This document shows, one piece after another, positions 1 through 6,339 of a stretch of 15,268 nucleotides of DNA. Below the pieces are notes generated by a model. The model made no database searches. It was not told the origin of the DNA and saw nothing but the letters and a program-made list of their open reading frames with translations. The position numbers and the translations under genes are program-made. The DNA is taken from NCBI GenBank assembly GCA_046155725.1, contig JBJXFT010000173.1, positions 1-15,268 of the forward strand. The letters run 5' to 3'. Within the stretch, counting starts at the first letter, position 1; every line of letters starts with the position of its first letter. This stretch comes from M3007 sp046155725. GTDB lineage: Bacteria > Bacteroidota > Bacteroidia > Chitinophagales > Saprospiraceae.

Positions 1-6
1 TGGTTA

Positions 7-105
7 GAACACAGATGACACAGATGCAAGCAGCACAGATTTTCGCTGATTTTCAAAAAGTAATCTCTCGAATCTGTGCTGCTTGCATCTGTGTCATCTG
101 TGTTC
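7..105. repeat. Long perfect inverted repeat, 35-bp arms
   Basis: Bases 7-41 are the exact reverse complement of bases 71-105, around a 29-nt loop. Each arm is itself internally repetitive, built on the word acagatg. RNA from either strand would fold into a very stable hairpin. Neither end has a T-run, so it is not a standard intrinsic terminator. It is probably a member of a dispersed intergenic palindrome family, but no second copy lies in this window. Confidence 0.85.
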
Positions 106-130
106 CATGAAAATGTCCAGTAGTATGACA

Positions 131-163
131 AAAAACCCCGTCAAGCGCAAGCGCTCAACGGGG
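131..163 (-). terminator. Rho-independent terminator, minus strand
   Basis: The stem pairs CCCCGT (136-141) with ACGGGG (158-163), with an inner AGCGC/GCGCT pairing (144-148 with 151-155). Read on the minus strand, the hairpin is followed directly by a run of T (the A-run around 131-135). It lies about 100 bp beyond the stop codon of the minus-strand glycosyltransferase and most likely ends that transcript. Confidence 0.8.
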
Positions 164-167
164 CTGA

Positions 168-263
168 TATAGTAAACGCAAAGTGGTTTTGAAAAACGAG
201 CTTCGCTCAAGTCTTGATTCCTAATCGAGTCAATCGGATTCAATCTTCAAAAATCGAATCGTT
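168..263 (+). repeat. Dispersed repeat family, copy 1
   Basis: The sequence from about 168-190 (TATAG, then AACGCAAAGTGGTTTT at 175-190) and from 221-263 (containing AATCTTCAAAAATCGAATC) recurs in inverted orientation at 9365-9535. The second half also recurs at 5004-5040. Over 221-263 the match to the reverse complement of 9365-9407 is about 38 of 43 positions. It carries no open reading frame and sits in the 3' region of the glycosyltransferase transcript. Confidence 0.65.
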
Positions 264-264
264 C

Positions 265-984
265 CTAACGCGCCCAGAGATTATATTTTAGGATGCAGTA
301 GATGGCCCGAATCCCATCTTTCGCACCGATTTTCTTCCCCTCGGCGTACGTGCGGCCATAATAAGAAATGCCCACCTCGTAAATGCGCACCCCCGGCACA
401 CGGCTGATTTTGGCGGTCACCTCCGGCTCGAAGCCAAAGCGCTTTTCGCGCAACGGAAGGCTCTTGAGCATATCAGCGCGGAACATTTTGTAGCAAGTCT
501 CCATGTCCGTCAAGTTCAGGTTGGTAAACATGTTGGAGATGAAAGTCAGGAACTTGTTGCCGATGCTGTGCCAGAAAAACAAGATGCGGTGCGGCCTCCC
601 GCCCATAAAGCGGGAGCCGAACACCACATCGGCAAAGCCGTCGAGGATGGGCCGGAGCAGAATGTTGTACTCCTCTGGGTTGTATTCCAAATCAGCATCT
701 TGGATAATGATGTATTCGCCCGAAGCGTGCTGGATGCCCGTGTGGAGCGCCGCGCCCTTGCCTTGGTTTACCTCGTGGCGGAGGTAGCGGATGTTTAGGT
801 CCGGGTTCGCGTCCATGTATCGGCGGATGGCCCCCTCGGTGTCGTCGCGGGAGCAGTCGTTGGTGATGATGAGTTCTTTGCGGAAGCCGCCGAGGAGTTC
901 CACCGCCTTCACTTTGTCCAAAATGCGGTGGATGGTGCGCTCCTCGTTGTAGGCGGGCATGACGATGGAAAGGGTTTGGCTCAT
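265..984 (-). CDS. Family 2 glycosyltransferase (DPM1/polyprenyl-phosphate sugar synthase-like)
   Basis: Predicted 239-residue cytosolic or membrane-peripheral GT2 enzyme of the type that moves a sugar from a nucleotide donor to polyprenyl phosphate. Visible GT-A motifs are the N-terminal MPAYNEE, the TNDCSRDDT donor-binding loop (41-49), NQGKGAALHTG (73-83), the DAD metal-binding motif in IIQDADLEYNPEE (96-98), and ETCYKMFRADM (162-172). There is no transmembrane segment, so it resembles soluble DPM1-type enzymes. The frame stays open for 38 codons upstream, but those residues do not fit the family and cross a palindrome at 1032-1058. ATG 984, directly before the first beta-strand, is therefore chosen. 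It is divergent from the small gene at 1185 and ends upstream of a terminator at 131-163. The family is secure; the sugar and acceptor are unknown. Confidence 0.9.
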   Translation of the reverse strand: MSQTLSIVMPAYNEERTIHRILDKVKAVELLGGFRKELIITNDCSRDDTEGAIRRYMDANPDLNIRYLRHEVNQGKGAALHTGIQHASGEYIIIQDADLEYNPEEYNILLRPILDGFADVVFGSRFMGGRPHRILFFWHSIGNKFLTFISNMFTNLNLTDMETCYKMFRADMLKSLPLREKRFGFEPEVTAKISRVPGVRIYEVGISYYGRTYAEGKKIGAKDGIRAIYCILKYNLWAR

Positions 985-1031
985 AATTTGCAGTATTCGG
1001 GCGGCGAAGGTAAAATGCCCGTGCGTGGGGA

Positions 1032-1058
1032 TTGGACAACTTTTCAAAACTTGTCCAA
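1032..1058. repeat. 27-bp near-perfect palindrome upstream of the glycosyltransferase
   Basis: Arms TTGGACAA and TTGTCCAA flank a core in which TTTT also pairs with AAAA; only two symmetric positions and the centre are unpaired. It lies 48-74 bp upstream of the chosen ATG 984, inside the predicted leader if the -7 box at 1079-1086 is used. It could be an mRNA hairpin, a protein-binding operator or a dispersed palindrome. Confidence 0.65.
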
Positions 1059-1078
1059 CCCGCACGATAAATTTTAAC

Positions 1079-1086
1079 CAAAAATA
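1079..1086 (-). promoter_or_regulatory. Possible Bacteroidetes -7 box for the glycosyltransferase
   Basis: The minus strand reads TATTTTTG, a full match to the Bacteroidetes -7 consensus TAnnTTTG. No good -33 TTTG is present at the expected 19-nt spacing, so support is partial. The implied leader of about 90 nt contains the palindrome at 1032-1058. Confidence 0.3.
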
Positions 1087-1184
1087 CTTTTTGGTCAAAA
1101 AACTTATTGGGCAGAAGCCTCGTTTGCACCCTCGTAATCAATTGTTTGACCCACTCCGGTAATCGCACACAAAACTATTTTATC

Positions 1185-1364
1185 ATGGCAGCACCCCGCA
1201 TCAACAAGTTCCGCCGCATTTGGCACAAATCGCCTCGGTTGGCGGTTGCCTACCTCCGCCGAAAAGTCACCCGCCAAGCCAAGCGCATCCTCCTCCCAAA
1301 AGACGACTGGAACATCAACTGGCTGGGCGAAGAAATGAGGCCGTACAACAGCCTCCACGGGTAA
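1185..1364 (+). CDS. Small basic hypothetical protein
   Basis: Predicted 59-residue protein rich in Arg and Lys, starting MAAPRINKFRRIW and ending EEMRPYNSLHG. There is no signal peptide or membrane segment and I recognise no family. The longest frame opens at 1107, but the 26 extra residues look non-coding, and ATG 1185 begins a compositionally distinct basic segment. Two points favour a real gene: it is divergent from the glycosyltransferase, and a strong intrinsic terminator begins 80 bp after its stop with no other plus-strand gene between. The basic N-terminal two thirds could bind nucleic acid, which is only inference from composition. Confidence 0.5.
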   Translation: MAAPRINKFRRIWHKSPRLAVAYLRRKVTRQAKRILLPKDDWNINWLGEEMRPYNSLHG

Positions 1365-1444
1365 AAATCTGGAGTTTAGATGGCTTGATAGTTTAGGCAA
1401 CTAAAATCTCTACCCCCAAACCCAAACAACCCCAGCAAAAACAG

Positions 1445-1487
1445 GCGGCGCAAGCGACTTTCAGCAAGTCGTTTGCGCCGCTTTTTT
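1445..1487 (+). terminator. Strong rho-independent terminator, plus strand
   Basis: The left arm at 1445-1459 (GCGGCGCAAGCGACT) pairs with the right arm ending at 1481 (AGTCGTTTGCGCCGC), with one mismatch or wobble, and is followed by six T residues (1482-1487). It ends the transcript of the small basic gene and isolates thrB from upstream transcription. The longest thrB frame would start at 1473 inside this terminator, which argues against that start. Confidence 0.88.
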
Positions 1488-1504
1488 ATTCCTGAATACC
1501 TTTG
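1472..1504 (+). promoter_or_regulatory. Candidate thrB promoter
   Basis: TACCTTTG at 1497-1504 matches the Bacteroidetes -7 consensus TAnnTTTG exactly. A TTTG at 1472-1475 lies 21 nt upstream, against an ideal of about 19, and is embedded in the terminator stem. The predicted start of transcription near 1511 gives a leader of about 120 nt that includes a GC-rich hairpin and a 9-bp tandem repeat. Confidence 0.45.
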
Positions 1505-1512
1505 CCTCTTTA

Positions 1513-1549
1513 CCCGCCGTAGTGCCGCCTTAGGCGGTACGAAGGCGGG
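1513..1549 (+). promoter_or_regulatory. Leader hairpin upstream of thrB
   Basis: CCCGCC (1513-1518) plus GCCGCC (1524-1529) pair with GGCGGT (1533-1538) plus GGCGGG (1544-1549) across a short TTA loop, giving an imperfect 17-bp stem. It has no T-run, so it is not a terminator. Whether it regulates thrB or is a dispersed palindrome cannot be told from one copy. Confidence 0.4.
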
Positions 1550-1561
1550 CTTCTCGGTTCT

Positions 1562-1634
1562 TTCACGTTCTCTCACGCCTCTCACGCCTCTCACGCCTCT
1601 CACGTTCTCTCACATCCTCTCACTCTTCTCACAC
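1562..1634 (+). repeat. Pyrimidine-rich 9-bp tandem repeat before thrB
   Basis: Three perfect copies of TCTCACGCC (1571-1597) are flanked by degenerate units such as TTCACGTTC, TCTCACGTT, TCTCACATC and TCTCACTCT. The array runs up to the presumed TTG start at 1635. Read in the thrB frame it would give repeated Leu-Thr-Pro residues, which have no counterpart in homoserine kinases, so it is treated as untranslated leader. A unit is nine bases, so copy-number change would alter leader length without shifting the frame. Confidence 0.75.
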
Positions 1635-2561
1635 TTGGGAATCAAAGCATTCGCCCCAGCATCAGTGGGCAACATCGGCATCGGTTTCGACATCTTGGGT
1701 CTCGCCATCGAGCATCCCGGCGATGAAGTCATTGCCAGCAAGAGCAACACCCCCGGCCTGCGCATCAGCAGAATAACCGGCGCGGCAGGCAAACTGCCCA
1801 CCGACCCCGAACGCAACACCGCAGGCATGGCAGCCCTCCGCCTGCTCCAGCACCTCGGCGAAACCGGGCGCGGCATCGAACTCGAAATCCACAAAAAAAT
1901 GCCCATCGGAAGCGGCTTGGGGAGCAGCGCGGCCAGCGCGGCGGCGGCCACTTTGGCAGTGAGCGAATTGCTGCGCACCGGCCTGAGCAAACGCGAACTC
2001 CTGCCCTTCGCTTGGGCGGGCGAACAGGTGGCTTCAGGAGGTATGCAGGGCGACAATGTGGTGCCGTCTCTCCTCGGTGGAATCGTATTGATACGCGACC
2101 ATGCCAGTTTTGACGTACACCGCCTCCACGTTCCGCGCGGCCTCTACGTCGTGGTGGTGCACCCAAAAGTGGAATTGCTGACGCGGGATGCGCGGGCGAT
2201 TTTGAAGCCAGAAGTTCCGATGGAAAAATATGTGCGCCAAAGCGCCAACGTGGCCGCTTTTGTCCTCGGGCTTTTCAATGCCGACTTGGGCTTGGTGGGC
2301 CGCAGCCTGAACGATGAAATCATTGAGCCGCAACGGGCTGCGCTCATCCCCGGCTTTTACGACGTGAAAGCCGCCGCTATATCGGAAGGCGCACTGGGCT
2401 GCAGCATTTCAGGGGCGGGGCCATCGGTTTTCGCGCTTTGCGCCAATAGTTTGGTGGCCGAAAACGCGAGCGCGGCCATGCAGCGGGCTTTTGCGCAGCA
2501 CCATTTGGAGAGCCAAGTTTTCCTTTCGCCCGTGAACCAAGAAGGGGCGGTGGTGTGCTGA
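1635..2561 (+). CDS. thrB: Homoserine kinase
   Basis: GHMP-family kinase that phosphorylates L-homoserine to O-phosphohomoserine in threonine synthesis; cytosolic. From TTG 1635 the protein has 308 residues, the usual family length. It begins MGIKAFAPASVGNIGIGFD, which aligns with the conserved KVxAPASxANxGxGFD start. The ATP-binding loop PIGSGLGSSAAS (90-101) and the C-terminal SISGAGPS motif (258-264) are intact. The frame opens further upstream at ATG 1473, but that start is inside a terminator and would translate a 9-bp tandem repeat, so a non-ATG start is preferred. thrA and thrC, often neighbours in Bacteroidota, are not in the window. Family certain; start inferred. Confidence 0.92.
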   Translation: MGIKAFAPASVGNIGIGFDILGLAIEHPGDEVIASKSNTPGLRISRITGAAGKLPTDPERNTAGMAALRLLQHLGETGRGIELEIHKKMPIGSGLGSSAASAAAATLAVSELLRTGLSKRELLPFAWAGEQVASGGMQGDNVVPSLLGGIVLIRDHASFDVHRLHVPRGLYVVVVHPKVELLTRDARAILKPEVPMEKYVRQSANVAAFVLGLFNADLGLVGRSLNDEIIEPQRAALIPGFYDVKAAAISEGALGCSISGAGPSVFALCANSLVAENASAAMQRAFAQHHLESQVFLSPVNQEGAVVC

Positions 2562-2577
2562 AAACCGATCCGAGCAT

Positions 2578-2610
2578 ACGTTTACTAAACCTTTGAGGTT
2601 TAGTAAACGT
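2578..2610. repeat. Perfect inverted repeat between thrB and the hexosaminidase
   Basis: ACGTTTACTAAACC (2578-2591) is the exact reverse complement of GGTTTAGTAAACGT (2597-2610), separated by the 5-nt loop TTTGA. No T-run follows. It overlaps the first ATG of the longest downstream frame (2609), which supports the internal ATG 2687. It could stabilise the thrB 3' end or be a dispersed palindrome. Confidence 0.8.
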
Positions 2611-2686
2611 GGCTCCGTGTTCAAGAAATTTGGTTTTGACTTGGCCGGGGGTTTTACCTTGCAGGCAAATAAATGATAAACACTTT

Positions 2687-4996
2687 ATGTCGTCACGTCT
2701 TTGGGCATTCTTGATTTTTTCCCCGCTCTTCGCCAATTGCCAACCTGCTCCCGCCGCGTTCAACATCATTCCTTTGCCGCAAAGCATAGAAGCGCGAAAA
2801 GGCGTATTTACCCTAAAAAAAGACACGCGCATCTACACGCCCGAAGGCCAACCGGAATGGGAAATGGCCGCTCAGTATCTCATTGCCATGGCCGCCACCA
2901 GCACCACCTACCGCTTGGTGAGCCAACCGCTCAAGAAATTCAAAGAGGCCAAGGGCAACTCCATCTATTTCCTGCCAGATGCCAGCATCGTCTCCGACGA
3001 GGGCTACGCTTTGGAAGTGAAAACCAACGCCGTGCTCATCAGGGCAAAGACGGCGGCGGGGGCGTTTTACGCTGTGCAGACGCTGAGGCAACTTTTTCCC
3101 CCCGAATTCGGCGGCACGCACAGCTACGGCAGCGTGAAATGGGTAGCCCCCAGTTGCCTCATCCAAGACGCGCCGCGCTTCGGGTATCGGGGAATGCACC
3201 TCGATGTTGGCCGCCATTTTTTCCCGCCTGTTTTTGTCAAAAAATACATTGACATGCTGGCGATGCACAAGTTCAACACCTTCCACTGGCACCTCACGGA
3301 AGACCAAGGCTGGCGCATCGAAATCAAAAAACACCCCGAACTCCAACGCACCGCTTACTGCCGAAAGGAAACCCTCCTTGGCCATTACAACGACCAGCCG
3401 CACCGCTTTGACGGGAAAAAATACTGCGGTTTTTACACCCAGAGGGAAATCAAAGACATCGTGGAATACGCCCGGAAACGCTTCGTGACCATCGTGCCCG
3501 AAATCGAAATGCCGGGCCACGCGCTGGCCGCACTTTCGGCCTACCCCGAGCTCGGCTGCACGGAAGGGCCTTACGAAGCCGCCACCAAGTGGGGCATTTT
3601 TGACGACGTTTTTTGTGCGGGCAATGAAAAAACCTTTGGCTTCCTCGACGACGTGATGGCCGAAGTCTGCGAACTCTTCCCCGGCACCTACATCCACATC
3701 GGCGGCGACGAATGCCCCAAAAAGCGCTGGGAGGCCTGCGAGAAATGCAAAAAGCGCATGAAGGACGAGGGCCTCAAAGACGCGCACGAACTCCAGAGCT
3801 ACTTCGTGCGCCGCATGGAAAAGACGCTCGCGCTCCACAACCGCAAGATCATCGGCTGGGACGAAATACTCGAAGGTGGCCTTGCACCCACCGCCACCGT
3901 GATGAGTTGGCGCGGCACCGAAGGCGGCATCGCCGCAGCCCGCGCCGGCCACGATGCCATCATGACCCCCGGCTCGCACTGCTATCTTGACTACTACCAG
4001 AGCGACCCGGCCACGGAGCCGACGGCCATCGGCGGACTCATCACGCTCGAAAAAGCGTACAGTTACGAGCCGATTCCCGAAGAACTTTCGCCCGAAGAAG
4101 CCAAGCACATCCTCGGCGCGCAGGGCAATGTGTGGACGGAATACATGCCCAAGCCCGAACAGGTGGAATACATGGCCTACCCCCGTGCTTGCGCCTTGGC
4201 GGAGGCAGTGTGGTCGCCCAAAGGAAAGCGCAACTGGGCAGATTTCTCGAAGCGCATTCAGCGGCACTTTGTGCGGCTCGACGCGGCGAACGTCAAATTT
4301 GCCCGCAGTTTTTACGACGTGACGGCTTCGTTTGCAAGCAGCAAAGTCACCCTCAAGGGCAATGACCCCGCCATCGAAATCCGCTACACCACCGATGGGA
4401 AACCGCCTTCGGCCAATTCCCCCAAATACATTTCGCCCATCCCCATCACCAAGACCACCACGCTGAAAGCGGCGGCTTTTGCCAAAAACAAACCCCTCGG
4501 AAAAGCGATGGCAGTGCAGTACACCATCCACAAAGCCATCGGAAAGCCCTACGCCCTGCCCCGAAAGCCCGACCGGTACACGGGCGGCGACGAGCACGCG
4601 CTGACCAACGGCGTGACGGGCGGCATCAAAACTTGGAACAACTGGGTGGGCCTCGTCAACCACGACATTGACCCGGTGATTGACTTAGGGCAGCCCACGG
4701 CATTTGGAAAAGTATCGTTCAATTTCGTGAACGCCAAAGCCTCTTGGATTTGGCCGCCGAAAGGCGCGGAGGTCTACATCTCGGACGACGGCACGAATTT
4801 CACGCTCCTTGCTTCCAAAACGATAGATGCCGATGCACTCGAAGGCGCGACGGTGGAAAACGTGGTGCTCGAAACCCCCAACGCCAAAGCCCGCTACCTC
4901 AAACTCGTGGCAAAAACCTACGGCGTGATTCCCAAGGACGCACCCGGCGCCACCAACGGGGCCTGGCTTTTTGTGGACGAGGTGGTGGTGGAGTGA
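2687..4996 (+). CDS. Exported beta-N-acetylhexosaminidase, GH20
   Basis: Predicted 769-residue glycoside hydrolase removing terminal N-acetylglucosamine or galactosamine from chitin, peptidoglycan or glycan fragments. The N-terminus (MSSRLWAFLIFSPLFANC) is a signal peptide; Cys18 could be lipidated although LFANC is a poor lipobox. Domains in order: GH20b-like N-terminal domain (about 26-155); catalytic TIM barrel (about 160-510) with GMHLDVGRHFFP, FHWHLTEDQGWR and the catalytic Asp341-Glu342 pair in HIGGDEC; a chitobiase C-terminal-like domain (about 545-615, IRYTTDGKPP); and an F5/8-type sugar-binding domain (about 630-769). No T9SS C-terminal tail is seen. ATG 2687 is chosen over 2609 because it starts the signal peptide and the upstream ATG lies in an inverted repeat. 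Family certain; exact substrate open. Confidence 0.95.
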   Translation: MSSRLWAFLIFSPLFANCQPAPAAFNIIPLPQSIEARKGVFTLKKDTRIYTPEGQPEWEMAAQYLIAMAATSTTYRLVSQPLKKFKEAKGNSIYFLPDASIVSDEGYALEVKTNAVLIRAKTAAGAFYAVQTLRQLFPPEFGGTHSYGSVKWVAPSCLIQDAPRFGYRGMHLDVGRHFFPPVFVKKYIDMLAMHKFNTFHWHLTEDQGWRIEIKKHPELQRTAYCRKETLLGHYNDQPHRFDGKKYCGFYTQREIKDIVEYARKRFVTIVPEIEMPGHALAALSAYPELGCTEGPYEAATKWGIFDDVFCAGNEKTFGFLDDVMAEVCELFPGTYIHIGGDECPKKRWEACEKCKKRMKDEGLKDAHELQSYFVRRMEKTLALHNRKIIGWDEILEGGLAPTATVMSWRGTEGGIAAARAGHDAIMTPGSHCYLDYYQSDPATEPTAIGGLITLEKAYSYEPIPEELSPEEAKHILGAQGNVWTEYMPKPEQVEYMAYPRACALAEAVWSPKGKRNWADFSKRIQRHFVRLDAANVKFARSFYDVTASFASSKVTLKGNDPAIEIRYTTDGKPPSANSPKYISPIPITKTTTLKAAAFAKNKPLGKAMAVQYTIHKAIGKPYALPRKPDRYTGGDEHALTNGVTGGIKTWNNWVGLVNHDIDPVIDLGQPTAFGKVSFNFVNAKASWIWPPKGAEVYISDDGTNFTLLASKTIDADALEGATVENVVLETPNAKARYLKLVAKTYGVIPKDAPGATNGAWLFVDEVVVE

Positions 4997-5003
4997 ATGC
5001 CGT

Positions 5004-5051
5004 CAACCGAATCGGGCTTAATCTTCAAAATCGAATCATTCGGCTATAACT
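5004..5051 (+). repeat. Dispersed repeat family, copy 2 (short)
   Basis: Bases 5004-5040 contain CTTAATCTTCAAAATCGAATCATT, split here as CTTAATCTTCAAAA plus TCGAATCATT, matching the repeats at 221-263 and (reverse complement) 9365-9407 with small deletions. The following GGCTATAACT (5042-5051) also occurs at 9526-9535. It fills most of the 64-bp gap between the hexosaminidase and DUF2851 genes and lies only 9 bp before the latter's ATG, so it forms part of its leader. Confidence 0.6.
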
Positions 5052-5060
5052 CCTACCCCC

Positions 5061-6329
5061 ATGCGCGAATCTTTCCTCCATTTCCTCTGGCGCACCCGCC
5101 GCTTCGACGCGCAAAACCTGAGCAGCACCGAAGGCCAGCCCATCGAAATCCAACAGGTGGGCGAGCAAAACACCCATGCCGGCCCCGATTTTTTCAACGC
5201 CCGCCTGCGCATCGGCGGCACACTTTGGGCCGGCAACGTGGAGATGCACCTCCGCACTTCCGAGTGGCTCGCCCACGGCCACAGCGCTGACCGGGCTTAC
5301 GACAATGTGGTGCTGCACGTGGCCCTCGAGGAAGACCAGCCCATCTTCCGAGCCAACGGCGAGCGCATTCCTTGCCTCGAACTGCAGGGCCGAATCCCGC
5401 CCAAACTGTTGGAGAATTATGAGCGGCTGGAACACGAGCAGGCTTGGGTCCCGTGCCAAAGTTTTTTCCGCGAGGTGCCGGACATTGTGCGGCTCAACTG
5501 GCTCGACCGCTTGCTGGTGGAGCGGCTGGAACTGAAAACCGATGCCATCGCCGAAGCGCTGCAAGCCACCGAGAATCATTGGGAAGAGGCGTTTTACCGC
5601 ACGCTGGCGCGCAACTTTGGCCTGAAGGTGAATGCCGAACCGTTCGAGGCTTTGGCGCGCTCGCTGCCTTTGCTGACGCTGGCGAAGCACAAATCCAATT
5701 TGATGCAGGTGGAGGCTTTGCTCTTTGGTCAAGCGGGTTTTTTGGATGAAAAACACTCGGACGATTGGCCGAACGAACTGGCGCGGGAGTACCGCCATTT
5801 GGCACACAAGTACGGCCTCGCGCCGCTCTCGGTGGGCCAGTGGAAATTCCTGCGCTTGCGCCCGGCCAATTTCCCCACCGTTCGGTTGGCGCAGTTTGCC
5901 GCGCTGGTGCACCAGTCGGCGCATTTGTTCTCCAAGATTTTGGAAGCGAAAAATTTGCGCGAACTCGAAAACCTGTTCGACGTGCAGCCCAGCGCGTATT
6001 GGCGGGAGCATTTTTTGTTTGACAAAATTTCCGCGAAGCGGGAAAAAACCTTGGGGCGCGATTTCGTCCACCTCGTGGTCATTAATACCATCGTGCCGTT
6101 CCTTTTTCATTACGGAAAAACGAAGAGCCTGGACGAACCTCCAAAACGCGCCCTCGCGCTCCTCGAAGAACTTCCGCCCGAGGCCAACGCCCTCGTGGAC
6201 GGCTGGGCTGCGCTCGGCGTTCCTGCCCGCCATGCCTACCAGACGCAGGGGCTGATTCATCTGAAAACGCGCTATTGCGACCAGAAACGGTGTTTGGAGT
6301 GCGCGGTGGGGAATGCTATTTTGAAATGA
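5061..6329 (+). CDS. DUF2851 family protein
   Basis: A 422-residue protein matching the Bacteroidota-specific DUF2851 family, recognised by its start MRESFLHFLWRTRRFDAQNL, the segment VGEQNTHAGPDFFNARL, and GNVEMHLRTSEWLAHGH. Function is not established. Visible conserved polar residues are Asp43 (GPDF), Glu61 and His63 (GNVEMHL), His72, His74, Asp81 and His86 (AYDNVVLHV). The C-terminus has a C-x4-C-x2-C cluster (Cys406, Cys411, Cys414) that could bind metal. The Asp...Glu-x-His spacing recalls a variant PD-(D/E)XK nuclease core, which is inference. It has no signal peptide and is probably cytosolic. It lies 64 bp after the hexosaminidase and converges with the polyprenyl synthase, with 10 bp between stop codons. 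Confidence 0.9.
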   Translation: MRESFLHFLWRTRRFDAQNLSSTEGQPIEIQQVGEQNTHAGPDFFNARLRIGGTLWAGNVEMHLRTSEWLAHGHSADRAYDNVVLHVALEEDQPIFRANGERIPCLELQGRIPPKLLENYERLEHEQAWVPCQSFFREVPDIVRLNWLDRLLVERLELKTDAIAEALQATENHWEEAFYRTLARNFGLKVNAEPFEALARSLPLLTLAKHKSNLMQVEALLFGQAGFLDEKHSDDWPNELAREYRHLAHKYGLAPLSVGQWKFLRLRPANFPTVRLAQFAALVHQSAHLFSKILEAKNLRELENLFDVQPSAYWREHFLFDKISAKREKTLGRDFVHLVVINTIVPFLFHYGKTKSLDEPPKRALALLEELPPEANALVDGWAALGVPARHAYQTQGLIHLKTRYCDQKRCLECAVGNAILK

Positions 6330-6339
6330 TAGTACGTCG

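Noticed and set aside
265..1098. Longer 277-residue glycosyltransferase start
   Set aside because: The 38 extra residues precede the normal GT2 start and are encoded across a palindrome and a likely promoter.
2813..4663. 616-codon open frame on the minus strand opposite the hexosaminidase
   Set aside because: It is fully antisense to a clear GH20 gene and has no recognisable motif. Long antisense frames are expected from GC-rich codon use.
5025..6260. 411-codon minus-strand frame opposite the DUF2851 gene
   Set aside because: It is an antisense shadow of a family-matching gene, with no domain signature.
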